Of a DNA stretch of 64,000 bases, positions 17,594-25,267 are shown one piece after another; within the stretch, counting starts at the first letter, position 1; each line of letters opens with the position of its first letter. Location: the NCBI GenBank assembly GCA_051745305.1, contig JBNJDY010000001.1, positions 5,411-69,410 of the forward strand, in the 5' to 3' direction. The translations under genes were made by a program, and so were the position numbers. The notes below the pieces were generated by a model. It searched no databases. It was not told the DNA's origin and saw only the letters and a list, made by a program, of their open reading frames with translations. Origin of the DNA: Saliniplasma sp051745305. GTDB taxonomy: Archaea; Thermoplasmatota; Thermoplasmata; Halarchaeoplasmatales; Halarchaeoplasmataceae.

Positions 17594-18748
17594 GTGAAAA
17601 CTTTGCTGATATGTACCAAATGTTCGAAAAGTAAACCTGAAACGGATACGGAACAGCGATGCCAGTGCGGTGAACCGCTTGAGTTCGAATATCTGACGGG
17701 TGAAGTTTGTAAACCAGGTTCTGTATGGAATCGGTACAAAGAATTTTACGGATTCGATATGTCTGATTCTGGTTCTTTAGGTGAAGGTGATACATCTCTA
17801 ACCCGGTTGAACAAACTTTCCTCTGAACTAGATATCGAGCTTTTTGCTAAGAATGAAACGACCAATCCGACCTGGAGTTTCAAAGACAGGGGAACGTCCC
17901 TTGGAGTTCAACAAGCTGTCAAAAATGATTTCTCAAAGATTGGCACAGTTTCCACAGGGAATATGGCGGTAAGTGTTGCTGCCTACGGAGCTAGATTCAA
18001 TCTAGATACACACATATTGGTATCAAAAAATATCGATAAAGTCAAACTTTCTCAGATCGGAGTTTATGGTCCAAAGATATATCGAGTTGACGGGGACTAC
18101 GGAAAACTGTATTTTACAAGTTTGGAAGTGGGTAGAAGTAAAGATATCTACTTCATCAACTCTGATGATCCTTATAGAGTGGAGGGATACAAAACAATAG
18201 GATTCGAAATTGCTGAAGATATGATCCCCGATCACATATTGATACCCACTAGTTCGGGTGGATTGTTCAGAGGGATCGTGAAAAGTTTTATTGAGTTGAA
18301 AAAGAGTAGTATAATTCAACGACTTCCAAAATTTACAGCAGTCCAAGCTGAAGGCTGTTCACCGATCTACGATGCTTTCAATGAAGGGAAAAACAAAATA
18401 TCTCACGTAGAAGAGAAAAATACTTTCGCCAAGGCCATAGCGAATCCATACCCACCAAGCGGGAACGAGGTCTTAAGAAAATTAAAAGAAATAGATGGAA
18501 ATTGTGTCGTAGTCAGCGACGGAGAGATTATGAGTTCGCAGAAAGAATTAGCTTCTGAAGGGATATTTGCTCAACCAGCAGCTTGTGTTGGGATAGCAGC
18601 AGTTAAAAAGTTGAAGGATCATGAAAACATTGAGGAAGGAGAGAAAGTGGTAAGCATAATTACAGGTTCGGGTCTCAAAGTTAGCAGTGGAGAGTTTAAT
18701 GAACCACAGATCACAGATTTAAATATAGATGAATTAGAAACGATTTAA
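17594..18748 (+). CDS. thrC: Threonine synthase
   Basis: PLP enzyme making threonine from O-phosphohomoserine. The 384-residue protein starts at GTG 17594. An N-terminal zinc ribbon (CTKC at 7-10, CQC at 23-25) precedes the fold-type II catalytic domain. K97 in PTWSFKDRGTS is the PLP lysine, STGNMAVSVAAYGA binds phosphate, SSGGLFRG is the glycine-rich loop, and ITGSGLK closes the active site. Other homologous PLP lyases (cysteate synthase, for instance) are possible but less likely. Its stop overlaps the convergent rimI by 4 bases. Confidence 0.88.
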   Translation: MKTLLICTKCSKSKPETDTEQRCQCGEPLEFEYLTGEVCKPGSVWNRYKEFYGFDMSDSGSLGEGDTSLTRLNKLSSELDIELFAKNETTNPTWSFKDRGTSLGVQQAVKNDFSKIGTVSTGNMAVSVAAYGARFNLDTHILVSKNIDKVKLSQIGVYGPKIYRVDGDYGKLYFTSLEVGRSKDIYFINSDDPYRVEGYKTIGFEIAEDMIPDHILIPTSSGGLFRGIVKSFIELKKSSIIQRLPKFTAVQAEGCSPIYDAFNEGKNKISHVEEKNTFAKAIANPYPPSGNEVLRKLKEIDGNCVVVSDGEIMSSQKELASEGIFAQPAACVGIAAVKKLKDHENIEEGEKVVSIITGSGLKVSSGEFNEPQITDLNIDELETI

Positions 18749-19179
18749 GTTAAACTTTTATCAATTCTCTTCTTCATGACGATAGCGTCGTCATCGTTTT
18801 CATAGTACTCTTTTAACATGCCTTTGATTTTGAAACCCAATTTACTGTAAAACCGTAATGCAGCCCGATTATGTTCTCTCAGTGTAAGCATTACCACGTC
18901 GGTCTCTAACAATTCTATGGACTTTTCCATCAAAGCTTTACCTATTCCTTTCCGACGATAACTACGTAAAACTGCGATAGAAACGATCAATCCTTCTTCA
19001 CCCCTGATATCCGATATGATGTAGCCAACAACTTTTCCCTCGAGCTCTGCAACTAAAAATTTGTCACTATTTAAAAAGTAATAAAATATATTTTCACGGT
19101 ACGGATATTCAAAACTTTTATTCTCGATCTTGATAACCGATGGGATGTCTTTTTTCTTACACTTTCTTATCGTAAACAC
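18745..19179 (-). CDS. rimI: N-terminal acetyltransferase RimI/ArdA-type (GNAT)
   Basis: A 144-residue GNAT acetyltransferase. Motif A is RSYRRKGIGKALMEKSIE (acetyl-CoA loop R-x2-G-x-G/A), with beta-4 VSIAVL before it and LREHNRAALRFYSKLGF after it, the hallmark of RimI/archaeal Ard1-like N-alpha-acetyltransferases. It probably acetylates protein N-termini. The start is GTG 19179, two bases after GAGGTAT. It is monocistronic between thrC (convergent) and priL (divergent). Confidence 0.9.
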   Translation of the reverse strand: MFTIRKCKKKDIPSVIKIENKSFEYPYRENIFYYFLNSDKFLVAELEGKVVGYIISDIRGEEGLIVSIAVLRSYRRKGIGKALMEKSIELLETDVVMLTLREHNRAALRFYSKLGFKIKGMLKEYYENDDDAIVMKKRIDKSLT

Positions 19180-19235
19180 ATACCTCTATATGTCAAAAAG
19201 GATTAAGTATGTTTTGAGTCTTTTATCTAAAATAT

Positions 19236-20312
19236 ATGGAAGATGACCCCGATATAAATTACGATTGGTCCATGGAGATGATGGCTAGGTACCCCTTCCT
19301 TGAAGATTCCAAGAGATACATCAAACATCAAGGGCCAAGTTTAAATGAACTCGTCGAGGACAGAGTCTGGGATATGGTGAGGATAAGAGGTAAAGAGAGG
19401 ATCATGCAGGCCATCGAACATGGTGAGATAAACGAAGTACCTATGAGCGATGACCTCGATATGGAGATGGAACTATTTTCGTACCCGATAGCTAGGATCT
19501 TAGTTTCTTGTGTCGACGATAACTATTTGACCAATCGTTATGCACTGGGCGAGTCTGAAAAATTTTTAAATATATTAAGTGAAGAACCATTAGAAAACAC
19601 TATGAATATCGGAGAAGAATTAGGTATTGAAGGTGCTGCTGAAAATGACCAAATCAAGGTTTATTTTATAGATTATCTGGAAAATACTGAACACCTAAAA
19701 TCGACACAATGGAAACTTACTAATCAGGATCTAAGACATGGGTATATCTACCTTGATATCGATAAATACAGACGTCTTCTCAAGGAAAGCCTTTTCCAGA
19801 GGATCGTAAAAGAACTTCCTAGACCTGTCAATGATGAACTGTTGGATATATTTTCATCTCAGATCAAAGAGATCGAAAAATTCTTACAGGAAAAAAGGAA
19901 GGATTACGGGGAAGTTGAATTCGGTGAAGTGGATTCCGAAAAATTTCCGCCCTGTATCAAAAAGATGTTGGGATTACAGAAAGAGGGAGTCAATCTATCA
20001 CATGAAGCTAGGTTCGCTATGACTTCTTTCCTTCACAACATAGGTTTGTCAGTCGATGAAATACTTTCACTTTTCAGTGAATCGCCTGATTTCAGAGAAG
20101 ACTTAGCATTATACCAGATCGAGCATATAACAGGTGAGATCTCTGGCACTGAATATACTATGCCTAGCTGCAGTACTATGAGGACCAACGGTATCTGTTT
20201 CGAACCTGATGATCTATGTAGTGCAGAATGGATGAAACATCCATTAACGTATTACGCATACAAAAAGAAAAAAGACTTTAAAAAACAGAATAAAACTGAT
20301 GATGAAGAATGA
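19236..20312 (+). CDS. priL: DNA primase large subunit
   Basis: Regulatory subunit of the archaeal/eukaryotic-type primase, which partners PriS in primer synthesis. The 358-residue protein has an N-terminal helical domain (DDPDINYDWSMEMMARYPFL) and a C-terminal iron-sulfur domain. The cluster ligands are the Cys in PPCIKKML (near 235) and C312, C321 and C328 in PSCSTMRTNGIC and DDLCSAEW. EARFAMTSFLHNIGLS is the typical helix between them. The ATG directly follows AAAATAT, so the transcript may be leaderless. priS is not in the window. Confidence 0.93.
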   Translation: MEDDPDINYDWSMEMMARYPFLEDSKRYIKHQGPSLNELVEDRVWDMVRIRGKERIMQAIEHGEINEVPMSDDLDMEMELFSYPIARILVSCVDDNYLTNRYALGESEKFLNILSEEPLENTMNIGEELGIEGAAENDQIKVYFIDYLENTEHLKSTQWKLTNQDLRHGYIYLDIDKYRRLLKESLFQRIVKELPRPVNDELLDIFSSQIKEIEKFLQEKRKDYGEVEFGEVDSEKFPPCIKKMLGLQKEGVNLSHEARFAMTSFLHNIGLSVDEILSLFSESPDFREDLALYQIEHITGEISGTEYTMPSCSTMRTNGICFEPDDLCSAEWMKHPLTYYAYKKKKDFKKQNKTDDEE

Positions 20313-20936
20313 TCATTCAAGGTCTTTCCATGTTTTTAAACCCCTTATTACGGCCGTTATATTTCCAGCTACTGCGAACCACAGCATCAATATATCGAAT
20401 ATTCCTAGTTCGTAGTTTGAGATTATGAAACTAGATGTGTAAAAGCTTTCCAGTACAACGTAAATTAGGGGTATCAAGATCAATAGAACAAGTCGATCTG
20501 CCCTTCCAGCGACACCTCCGTAATCTCTACCCACCCCGACTGCCTGTGCCTGGGTTCCCATATAACTGGTCATCAAAACACCTATCATAGCCAGTAATCC
20601 GATAGGCATACTGCACAATGGTCCTAAAGTGATCCCACCTAAAATGAATATGTCGGCGTATCTATCGATGGCATGATCTAAAAAATCTCCCTTCACAGAA
20701 GCCTTTCCAGTAAGTTTAGCCACTCTACCATCCATGGCGTCGAAAAAGGAATTTGATAAAACGAAGATTGCACCAAGTAACACAAATAAGGTATCACCAA
20801 AGTAAAATGAAACCCCAGCTAATATGGCAAATACCATCGAGAATGCAGAAAGAAGGTTCGGTTCTATTCCCGACATCTTTTCAGCTATCGGTTTGACTAT
20901 GGAATCTGCCTCTTTCCGATAACTGTTCAATACCAT
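20313..20936 (-). CDS. CDP-alcohol phosphatidyltransferase family enzyme
   Basis: Integral membrane enzyme of 207 residues in phospholipid head-group synthesis. The family motif D-x2-D-G-x2-A-R-x8-G-x3-D-x3-D is present at D66, D69, G70, G83, D87 and D91, with Lys in place of the usual Arg (RVAK). About six membrane helices are visible. In archaea relatives make archaetidylinositol phosphate or archaetidylglycerophosphate; which one applies here is not resolved. It converges on priL without a gap and is followed by the AK6-type kinase on the same strand. Confidence 0.87.
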   Translation of the reverse strand: MVLNSYRKEADSIVKPIAEKMSGIEPNLLSAFSMVFAILAGVSFYFGDTLFVLLGAIFVLSNSFFDAMDGRVAKLTGKASVKGDFLDHAIDRYADIFILGGITLGPLCSMPIGLLAMIGVLMTSYMGTQAQAVGVGRDYGGVAGRADRLVLLILIPLIYVVLESFYTSSFIISNYELGIFDILMLWFAVAGNITAVIRGLKTWKDLE

Positions 20937-20990
20937 GGTAAAGGATAATGGACTTTTTTATTAATATTATCGGTTGATGATGCTAGTTTT

Positions 20991-21512
20991 CTAAAATTCG
21001 TCGGACCAATCTACCTGACCGATGGAATAATTATCAACCTTGTTATTCATTATCTTGATCACTGCATTGCTGACTTCTTCTGGATCCATTTCTGATGTAT
21101 CTATTTCATAAACTTCTTCCGTATATTCAAGCGATTCTATTAGTACCACATCTAAAATTTCTGCCTGGATATTCTCTTCTATCTTTCTCTGTGGCCAATC
21201 TTTAGAGGCCATCCTTTTCCTGAGTTCTTTTGGAGAACATCTAAGGACGATTATAGGTGATAAATCGAGATGATGGGATAGATGACCTTCGACGATATCG
21301 TTAACTGATGTTTTAGAGATGTGGTTTCTTATGTGATTTCTTAATTCAGATATGTCAACCTCGTCTGATTGACGGATTTCATCTCTTTCCCCCCTCAATC
21401 CTTTTTCATCTATGAACGCGTTTAGATCGAGTACTTTGTAACCCTCTTCTTTCAGACATTCAGCTACGGTTGTTTTACCGACCCCTGGAGTACCAGTAAG
21501 AGCAGTAGTCAT
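20991..21512 (-). CDS. Adenylate kinase 6 / Fap7-type NTPase
   Basis: A 173-residue P-loop kinase. The Walker A is ALTGTPGVGKTTVAE near the N-terminus. DIVEGHLSHHLDLSPIIVLRC contains the Walker B region, and RKRMASKDWPQRKIEENIQAE matches the AK6 lid. Family members have adenylate kinase and ATPase activity and help 40S/30S subunit maturation in eukaryotes and archaea. It is probably the end of a short leftward unit with the CDP-alcohol transferase. The ATG is at 21512. Confidence 0.9.
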   Translation of the reverse strand: MTTALTGTPGVGKTTVAECLKEEGYKVLDLNAFIDEKGLRGERDEIRQSDEVDISELRNHIRNHISKTSVNDIVEGHLSHHLDLSPIIVLRCSPKELRKRMASKDWPQRKIEENIQAEILDVVLIESLEYTEEVYEIDTSEMDPEEVSNAVIKIMNNKVDNYSIGQVDWSDEF

Positions 21513-21619
21513 GATTTATTATGAGTAATTCATGTTATAATAGTTTACTCATTCACTTTTATATTACCCCCCCTCTCTAGAACAAATATATATGTGATGT
21601 GCATAATTTATAGAAGACG

Positions 21620-22861
21620 ATGAACGGTGACTTATTGGATAAAGAAGGGATCAAAAATGTGTACACTGTTAGAGATCTTAATGTTTACGTTAAATCGCTT
21701 CTAAGAAGAGACGAACACATCCAAAACATATGGGTTAGAGGAGAGATATCCAATTTCACCCATTACAATGATAGGCATATGTATTTTGAATTAAAAGATG
21801 AGCACAGCATTATCAAATGTGCCATGTTCAGAGCCAGCAATAAAGGATTAGATTTTAAACCAGAGGATGGGATGGAAGTTCTCTGCAGAGGAGATGTTGG
21901 ATTATACATCCCTAACGGTAAGTATCAGTTGATCGTCAATGAAATGCTGCCAGAAGGAAAAGGAAAGTTGTACTTGGCATACGAAAAGCTGAAGAAAAAG
22001 TTGGCTGAAGAAGGACTTTTCGATGATAAATATAAGAAAGCGATCCCAAGAGTTCCTGAAAAAATAGGCGTGGTAACTTCAGAGGAAGCCGATGCCCTTA
22101 GAGATATAGTCACAGTTACAAAACGTAGATTCCCAAATATGGATATCATATTATCTCCTACACCCGTTCAAGGTAAGGGAGCTGCACCGAAAATAGTCGC
22201 AGCGATAAAAAGGTTAGATGAAGAAAATGTAGATGTGATCATAGTAAGTCGGGGTGGAGGATCATTTGAAGATCTATGGAATTTCAACGAAGAGGTGGTT
22301 GCAAGGGCCATATTCAATACTCAGACGCCTGTAATATCTGCTGTTGGTCATGAAACTGATCTACTGATCTCTGACCTGGTTGCGGATTTTCGTGCACCGA
22401 CGCCATCAGCAGCGGCGGAGATGGTTGTACCTGAAAAAGATGAATTGCTTTTAAAATTAAATGATTTATTAAATAGGGCGGGTAATGCATTGTTGAATAT
22501 CGTTGAGATCAATGAAAGAAATCTACAGAATCTAGTCAAGCGTCCTATATTCCAAAGTCCAGAGTTATTGACAGAAGAACCAACACAGCGAGTAGATGAA
22601 TTGAAGATAAAGATCCAGAAGAATATTGAATTGTTTCTAAAACAGAAAGACCAAGATTTTAAAGGGAAAGTTGAGAGATTGAAGGCATTGAGTCCAGAGT
22701 CGACTATGAAAAGAGGGTACTCAGTGATTTTGACCGGGGAAGACGAACTGATCAAAAGTATTGAAGAAATCGAAGTGGGTGATGAATTAAAGGTCATGAT
22801 GATTGACGGTAAAATTAAAGCTATCACAGAGGAGGTGATAAAATCGAAGAAGAAGGAATAG
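21620..22861 (+). CDS. xseA: Exodeoxyribonuclease VII large subunit
   Basis: Catalytic subunit of the bacterial-type single-strand exonuclease VII. An N-terminal OB fold (VRGEISNFTHYNDRHMYFEL) is followed by the catalytic block GVVTSEEADALRDI, VDVIIVSRGGGSFEDLW, SAVGHETD and DFRAPTPSAAAE. A coiled-coil C-terminal half ends in the SPESTMKRGYSVI motif. At 413 residues it is full length. The small subunit follows within 6 bases. Exo VII is mainly bacterial and patchy in archaea, so an origin by transfer is plausible, although its base composition blends with its surroundings. Confidence 0.95.
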   Translation: MNGDLLDKEGIKNVYTVRDLNVYVKSLLRRDEHIQNIWVRGEISNFTHYNDRHMYFELKDEHSIIKCAMFRASNKGLDFKPEDGMEVLCRGDVGLYIPNGKYQLIVNEMLPEGKGKLYLAYEKLKKKLAEEGLFDDKYKKAIPRVPEKIGVVTSEEADALRDIVTVTKRRFPNMDIILSPTPVQGKGAAPKIVAAIKRLDEENVDVIIVSRGGGSFEDLWNFNEEVVARAIFNTQTPVISAVGHETDLLISDLVADFRAPTPSAAAEMVVPEKDELLLKLNDLLNRAGNALLNIVEINERNLQNLVKRPIFQSPELLTEEPTQRVDELKIKIQKNIELFLKQKDQDFKGKVERLKALSPESTMKRGYSVILTGEDELIKSIEEIEVGDELKVMMIDGKIKAITEEVIKSKKKE

Positions 22862-22866
22862 ATGAC

Positions 22867-23079
22867 ATGCAGTTCGAAGATGCATTGGAAGAGTTGGAGC
22901 GTATTAACGAAAAGCTTGAAAGGAACCAGGTATCGTTGGAAGATGCTCTTCAACTGTATGAAAGAGGAATGGAATTGATCAAACACTGCGAAAAGAGACT
23001 AGATAAAGCTAAAGGAGAGATCAAAAAACTTACTGGAGACAACGGATATAATAAAATAGAAGACCTAGATATCAAATAG
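22867..23079 (+). CDS. xseB: Exodeoxyribonuclease VII small subunit
   Basis: The 70-residue helical hairpin subunit begins MQFEDALEELERINEKLE and continues LEDALQLYERGMELIKHCEK, the standard XseB pattern. It binds the XseA coiled coil. The ATG at 22867 is conventional, but the only strong ribosome binding site, GGAGGTGAT at 22831-22839, lies 27 bases upstream and 3 bases before an in-frame ATC (22843). The real start may therefore be upstream, adding eight residues (I/M-EEEGIDD). The operon with xseA is certain. Confidence 0.92.
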   Translation: MQFEDALEELERINEKLERNQVSLEDALQLYERGMELIKHCEKRLDKAKGEIKKLTGDNGYNKIEDLDIK

Positions 23080-23100
23080 TGTACGATTGTACATATAAAC
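23080..23100. promoter_or_regulatory. Palindromic operator next to TATA of the first tandem wHTH gene
   Basis: TGTACGATTGTACA (23080-23093) is a perfect inverted repeat with 5-base arms and a 4-base spacer. It overlaps the TATA-like ACATATAAAC (23091-23100), about 35 bases before the ATG at 23134. A dimeric winged-helix protein, possibly the gene's own product, could bind here and block TBP (inference). Confidence 0.5.
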
Positions 23101-23133
23101 AAAAATTTTATCTACATTAGGTTACATGGGAAC

Positions 23134-23751
23134 ATGGAATCTATGGGGCAAAAAGTAGAAACTGTTAAAGAGATTGACCGAATCAAAATATCCTTGGAGG
23201 AGACCAGGGAGAAGATTCTAGCTTTGCTTAGAGTTAACAACATGTCGATCTCTCAGATCGCGGAAGTTTTGAATAAGGACCAATCTACAATAAACAGACA
23301 CATAAAGAAACTGGAAAATGCTGGTTTTGTAGAAGTGGTCGGGGAGAGAAAAGAACACCATATTCCAGAAAGGATATATGGAAGGGCTGCAGATACCTTT
23401 TTAATTAACCCTGATGTTCAAAGTACAAAGAAATTAGCTTCTCTAATGATCAAATGGAACCTGGGTTACAATATAGATACCTTGGAAAAACTCGATATGG
23501 TAGGATACAGCGAGGGAATCTCTGAAAACACTCTGATAAACATTTATGATTTTATAGAAAGTATGAACCAACATTTATCCACAAAAGTGGATGAATTAGA
23601 AAGAGAAGTAATGGATATGAACTATCGTGAATTGATCAAACTAAAACTTCTACTGTACCTTATTGAAATAAATAATGATAAAGATTTAGAAAATTATTTT
23701 TCTAAGGTTTTTTCAGATTTCAAAGGTATTATTAATTGGGAAGATGAGTAG
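23134..23751 (+). CDS. Winged-helix regulator, tandem copy 1 of 3
   Basis: A 205-residue transcription regulator. The DNA-binding domain lies at about 12-80: RIKISLEETREKILALLRVN, then NMSISQIAEVLNKDQSTINRHIKKLENAG, the ArsR-like helix-turn-helix, and a wing with KEHHIPERIYGRAA. The C-terminal 120 residues are helical, acidic and less conserved, and may dimerise or bind a ligand. No metal-binding Cys is seen. It has a palindrome-associated promoter. Similar copies follow in the same direction with 47 and 54 base gaps. Confidence 0.85.
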   Translation: MESMGQKVETVKEIDRIKISLEETREKILALLRVNNMSISQIAEVLNKDQSTINRHIKKLENAGFVEVVGERKEHHIPERIYGRAADTFLINPDVQSTKKLASLMIKWNLGYNIDTLEKLDMVGYSEGISENTLINIYDFIESMNQHLSTKVDELEREVMDMNYRELIKLKLLLYLIEINNDKDLENYFSKVFSDFKGIINWEDE

Positions 23752-23798
23752 TAATTCATCAGAAATTTTATTTACTTAACTTACTTATTTGATTTTAT

Positions 23799-24386
23799 AT
23801 GAAGGAAGATGTAGAACTTGTACATGACTCTGAGAGGATAAAGATTCTCCTCGAAGATACTAGAAAAAACATTTTGAATCTTCTAAAGGTAGAAGATATG
23901 TCGATCTCTCAGTTAGCTGAAGGATTGGACAAAGACCGTTCTACAATATATAGACATGTTAAAAAATTAGAGGATTATGGGTATGTTGAGTTGAAAGGAG
24001 AAAGGATCGTGAATAATGTGCCAGGGATGGTTTACGGACGAACGGCTGTGTTATTTTTACCTTGCCCAAAATCAATGGAACCTGGAGATCCTATACTTGA
24101 AAGTTTTTCGTGGGATGAAGAAAGTACATATAATATACTAGATTGTTTAAAATTATTGGGTTATGATTTTGATTTAACTGAAGATTTAGCTAGGGATATC
24201 AGTAATATATTTACTAAAATTGATAACAATATAATCGATATCTTTAGAGAAACAGATTTAGTAGAAATGGATCACCTGGAAGCTTTAAGGCTTAAATTTT
24301 TAATTATTTTGATAGAATTCTCCAATAACGAAAAACTAAGAGATGATATCGAAAGCGTGATATCTGGTTTCGAAATACCTGAATAA
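23799..24386 (+). CDS. Winged-helix regulator, tandem copy 2 of 3
   Basis: A 195-residue paralogue. The helix-turn-helix DMSISQLAEGLDKDRSTIYRH is nearly the same as copies 1 and 3, and IYGRT-like sequence appears as MVYGRTAVLFLPCPK. The wing NNVPG replaces the HHIPE seen in the others, so DNA or ligand specificity may differ. The C-terminal region (WDEESTYNILDCLKLLGYDF onward) keeps the same helical plan. An AT-rich leader, ending GATTTTAT before the ATG, suggests its own promoter or a leaderless message. Confidence 0.83.
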   Translation: MKEDVELVHDSERIKILLEDTRKNILNLLKVEDMSISQLAEGLDKDRSTIYRHVKKLEDYGYVELKGERIVNNVPGMVYGRTAVLFLPCPKSMEPGDPILESFSWDEESTYNILDCLKLLGYDFDLTEDLARDISNIFTKIDNNIIDIFRETDLVEMDHLEALRLKFLIILIEFSNNEKLRDDIESVISGFEIPE

Positions 24387-24440
24387 TTTTATGATATACC
24401 AAAAACTTAATTATTATGTAAACTTCAATGGGAATTAGTC

Positions 24441-25028
24441 ATGAAAAAAGACGTTAAAGTTGTTCGAGACCCAAAAGCTATCAAGATAGCTGTGGAAGAT
24501 ACAAGAAGTAATATCCTTTCTTTATTGAGGATAAATGATATGTCGATTTCGCAGCTAGCTGAATCATTGGATAAGGATCAGTCTACGATATACAGGCATA
24601 TCAAAAAATTAGAAGAGTATGGATACCTCGAACCATCCGGTGAAAAGAAAACACATCACATCCCTGAAAAAATATACGGGAGGACTGCAGGCGTGTTTTT
24701 ACTATGTCCGAGTAACATAGATACCGGCCAGCCTTCAGATATGATGGTGGAATGGGAACGAAATAAAGCTGAAAGGATTTTAGAACTGCTAGATGTCATG
24801 GGTTACGAATCTGAAGACGGTGAAGAACTAGTCGACGATATCTCGGAGATATTTATCGATTTGAAAGAACGTGTTACCAATCCAATCGAAAAATCTGAAG
24901 ACGAGATCGGTAAGATCAGTTTTGCGACTCTCTTAAGACTTGAACTATTACTATTCCTTTTGGAACAGCGGAATGATGAAGAACTAAAAAACAAAGTTGA
25001 TTCCGTGCTCGATAAGTTTGTACAATAA
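24441..25028 (+). CDS. Winged-helix regulator, tandem copy 3 of 3
   Basis: A 195-residue paralogue with DMSISQLAESLDKDQSTIYRH and HHIPEKIYGRTAGVFLLCPS. It resembles copy 1 in the wing (HHIPEKIYGR) and copy 2 in the following strand (FLLCP), as expected for stepwise tandem duplication. The C-terminal helical part ends LEQRNDEELKNKVDSVLDKF. tRNA-His lies 60 bases downstream on the same strand. Target genes are unknown. Confidence 0.83.
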   Translation: MKKDVKVVRDPKAIKIAVEDTRSNILSLLRINDMSISQLAESLDKDQSTIYRHIKKLEEYGYLEPSGEKKTHHIPEKIYGRTAGVFLLCPSNIDTGQPSDMMVEWERNKAERILELLDVMGYESEDGEELVDDISEIFIDLKERVTNPIEKSEDEIGKISFATLLRLELLLFLLEQRNDEELKNKVDSVLDKFVQ

Positions 25029-25087
25029 ACGAAAGGAAAAATAATATATCTGACCTTTTTCTACTCCAACATAGATTAAAACATAAT

Positions 25088-25190
25088 GGCCGTGGTGGTG
25101 TAGCTATTCGAATGGCTCTACACTCGAACTACAATGGCAGCATGTGGGACTGTGGATCCCCTGGCCCGGGTTCAAATCCCGGTCACGGCC
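25088..25190 (+). tRNA. tRNA-His (GTG) with probable D-loop intron
   Basis: The anticodon loop CTGTGGA carries GTG at 25152-25154. The T arm CCGGG-TTCAAAT-CCCGG is canonical. The acceptor stem pairs 25089-25095 with 25183-25189, ending in a G-U pair. A genome-encoded G-1 (25088) faces C73 (25190), the identity pair specific to tRNA-His. U8, A14, G15, G18-G19 (25136-25137) and A21 fit if about 29-30 bases (near 25106-25135) are removed from the D-loop, leaving the D stem GTGT/GCAT. The 27-43 position is a U-C mismatch. CCA is not encoded. Confidence 0.88.
25106..25135 (+). other. Predicted intron in the D-loop of tRNA-His
   Basis: TGTAG (25099-25103, exon) can pair with CTACA (25129-25133, intron). 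The 3-base bulge CTA (25104-25106) follows, then the helix TTCGA/TCGAA (25107-25111 with 25124-25128) and a 12-base loop. This is a relaxed bulge-helix-bulge. Cutting within the CTA bulge and around 25134-25135 would leave a normal D-loop A-G-C-U-G-G-C-A. The exact borders (29 or 30 bases) are uncertain. Confidence 0.6.
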
Positions 25191-25267
25191 CTCTAAATTT
25201 CTAAAATATCTATACAAATCAGACAACTGATTATAATATACAAAAAAGTAATTCATTCTAAAAATAT

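Noticed and set aside
20990..21010. Another GTCCGACG-like site (complement near 20999)
   Set aside because: It lies inside the end of the AK6 coding region, a single copy without symmetry; likely chance.
25098..25123. Alternative D arm GTGTAG/CTACAC for tRNA-His without intron
   Set aside because: It pairs perfectly, but leaves a 14-base loop and about 20 extra bases before the anticodon stem, and G18-G19/A21 are lost. The intron model restores all conserved positions.
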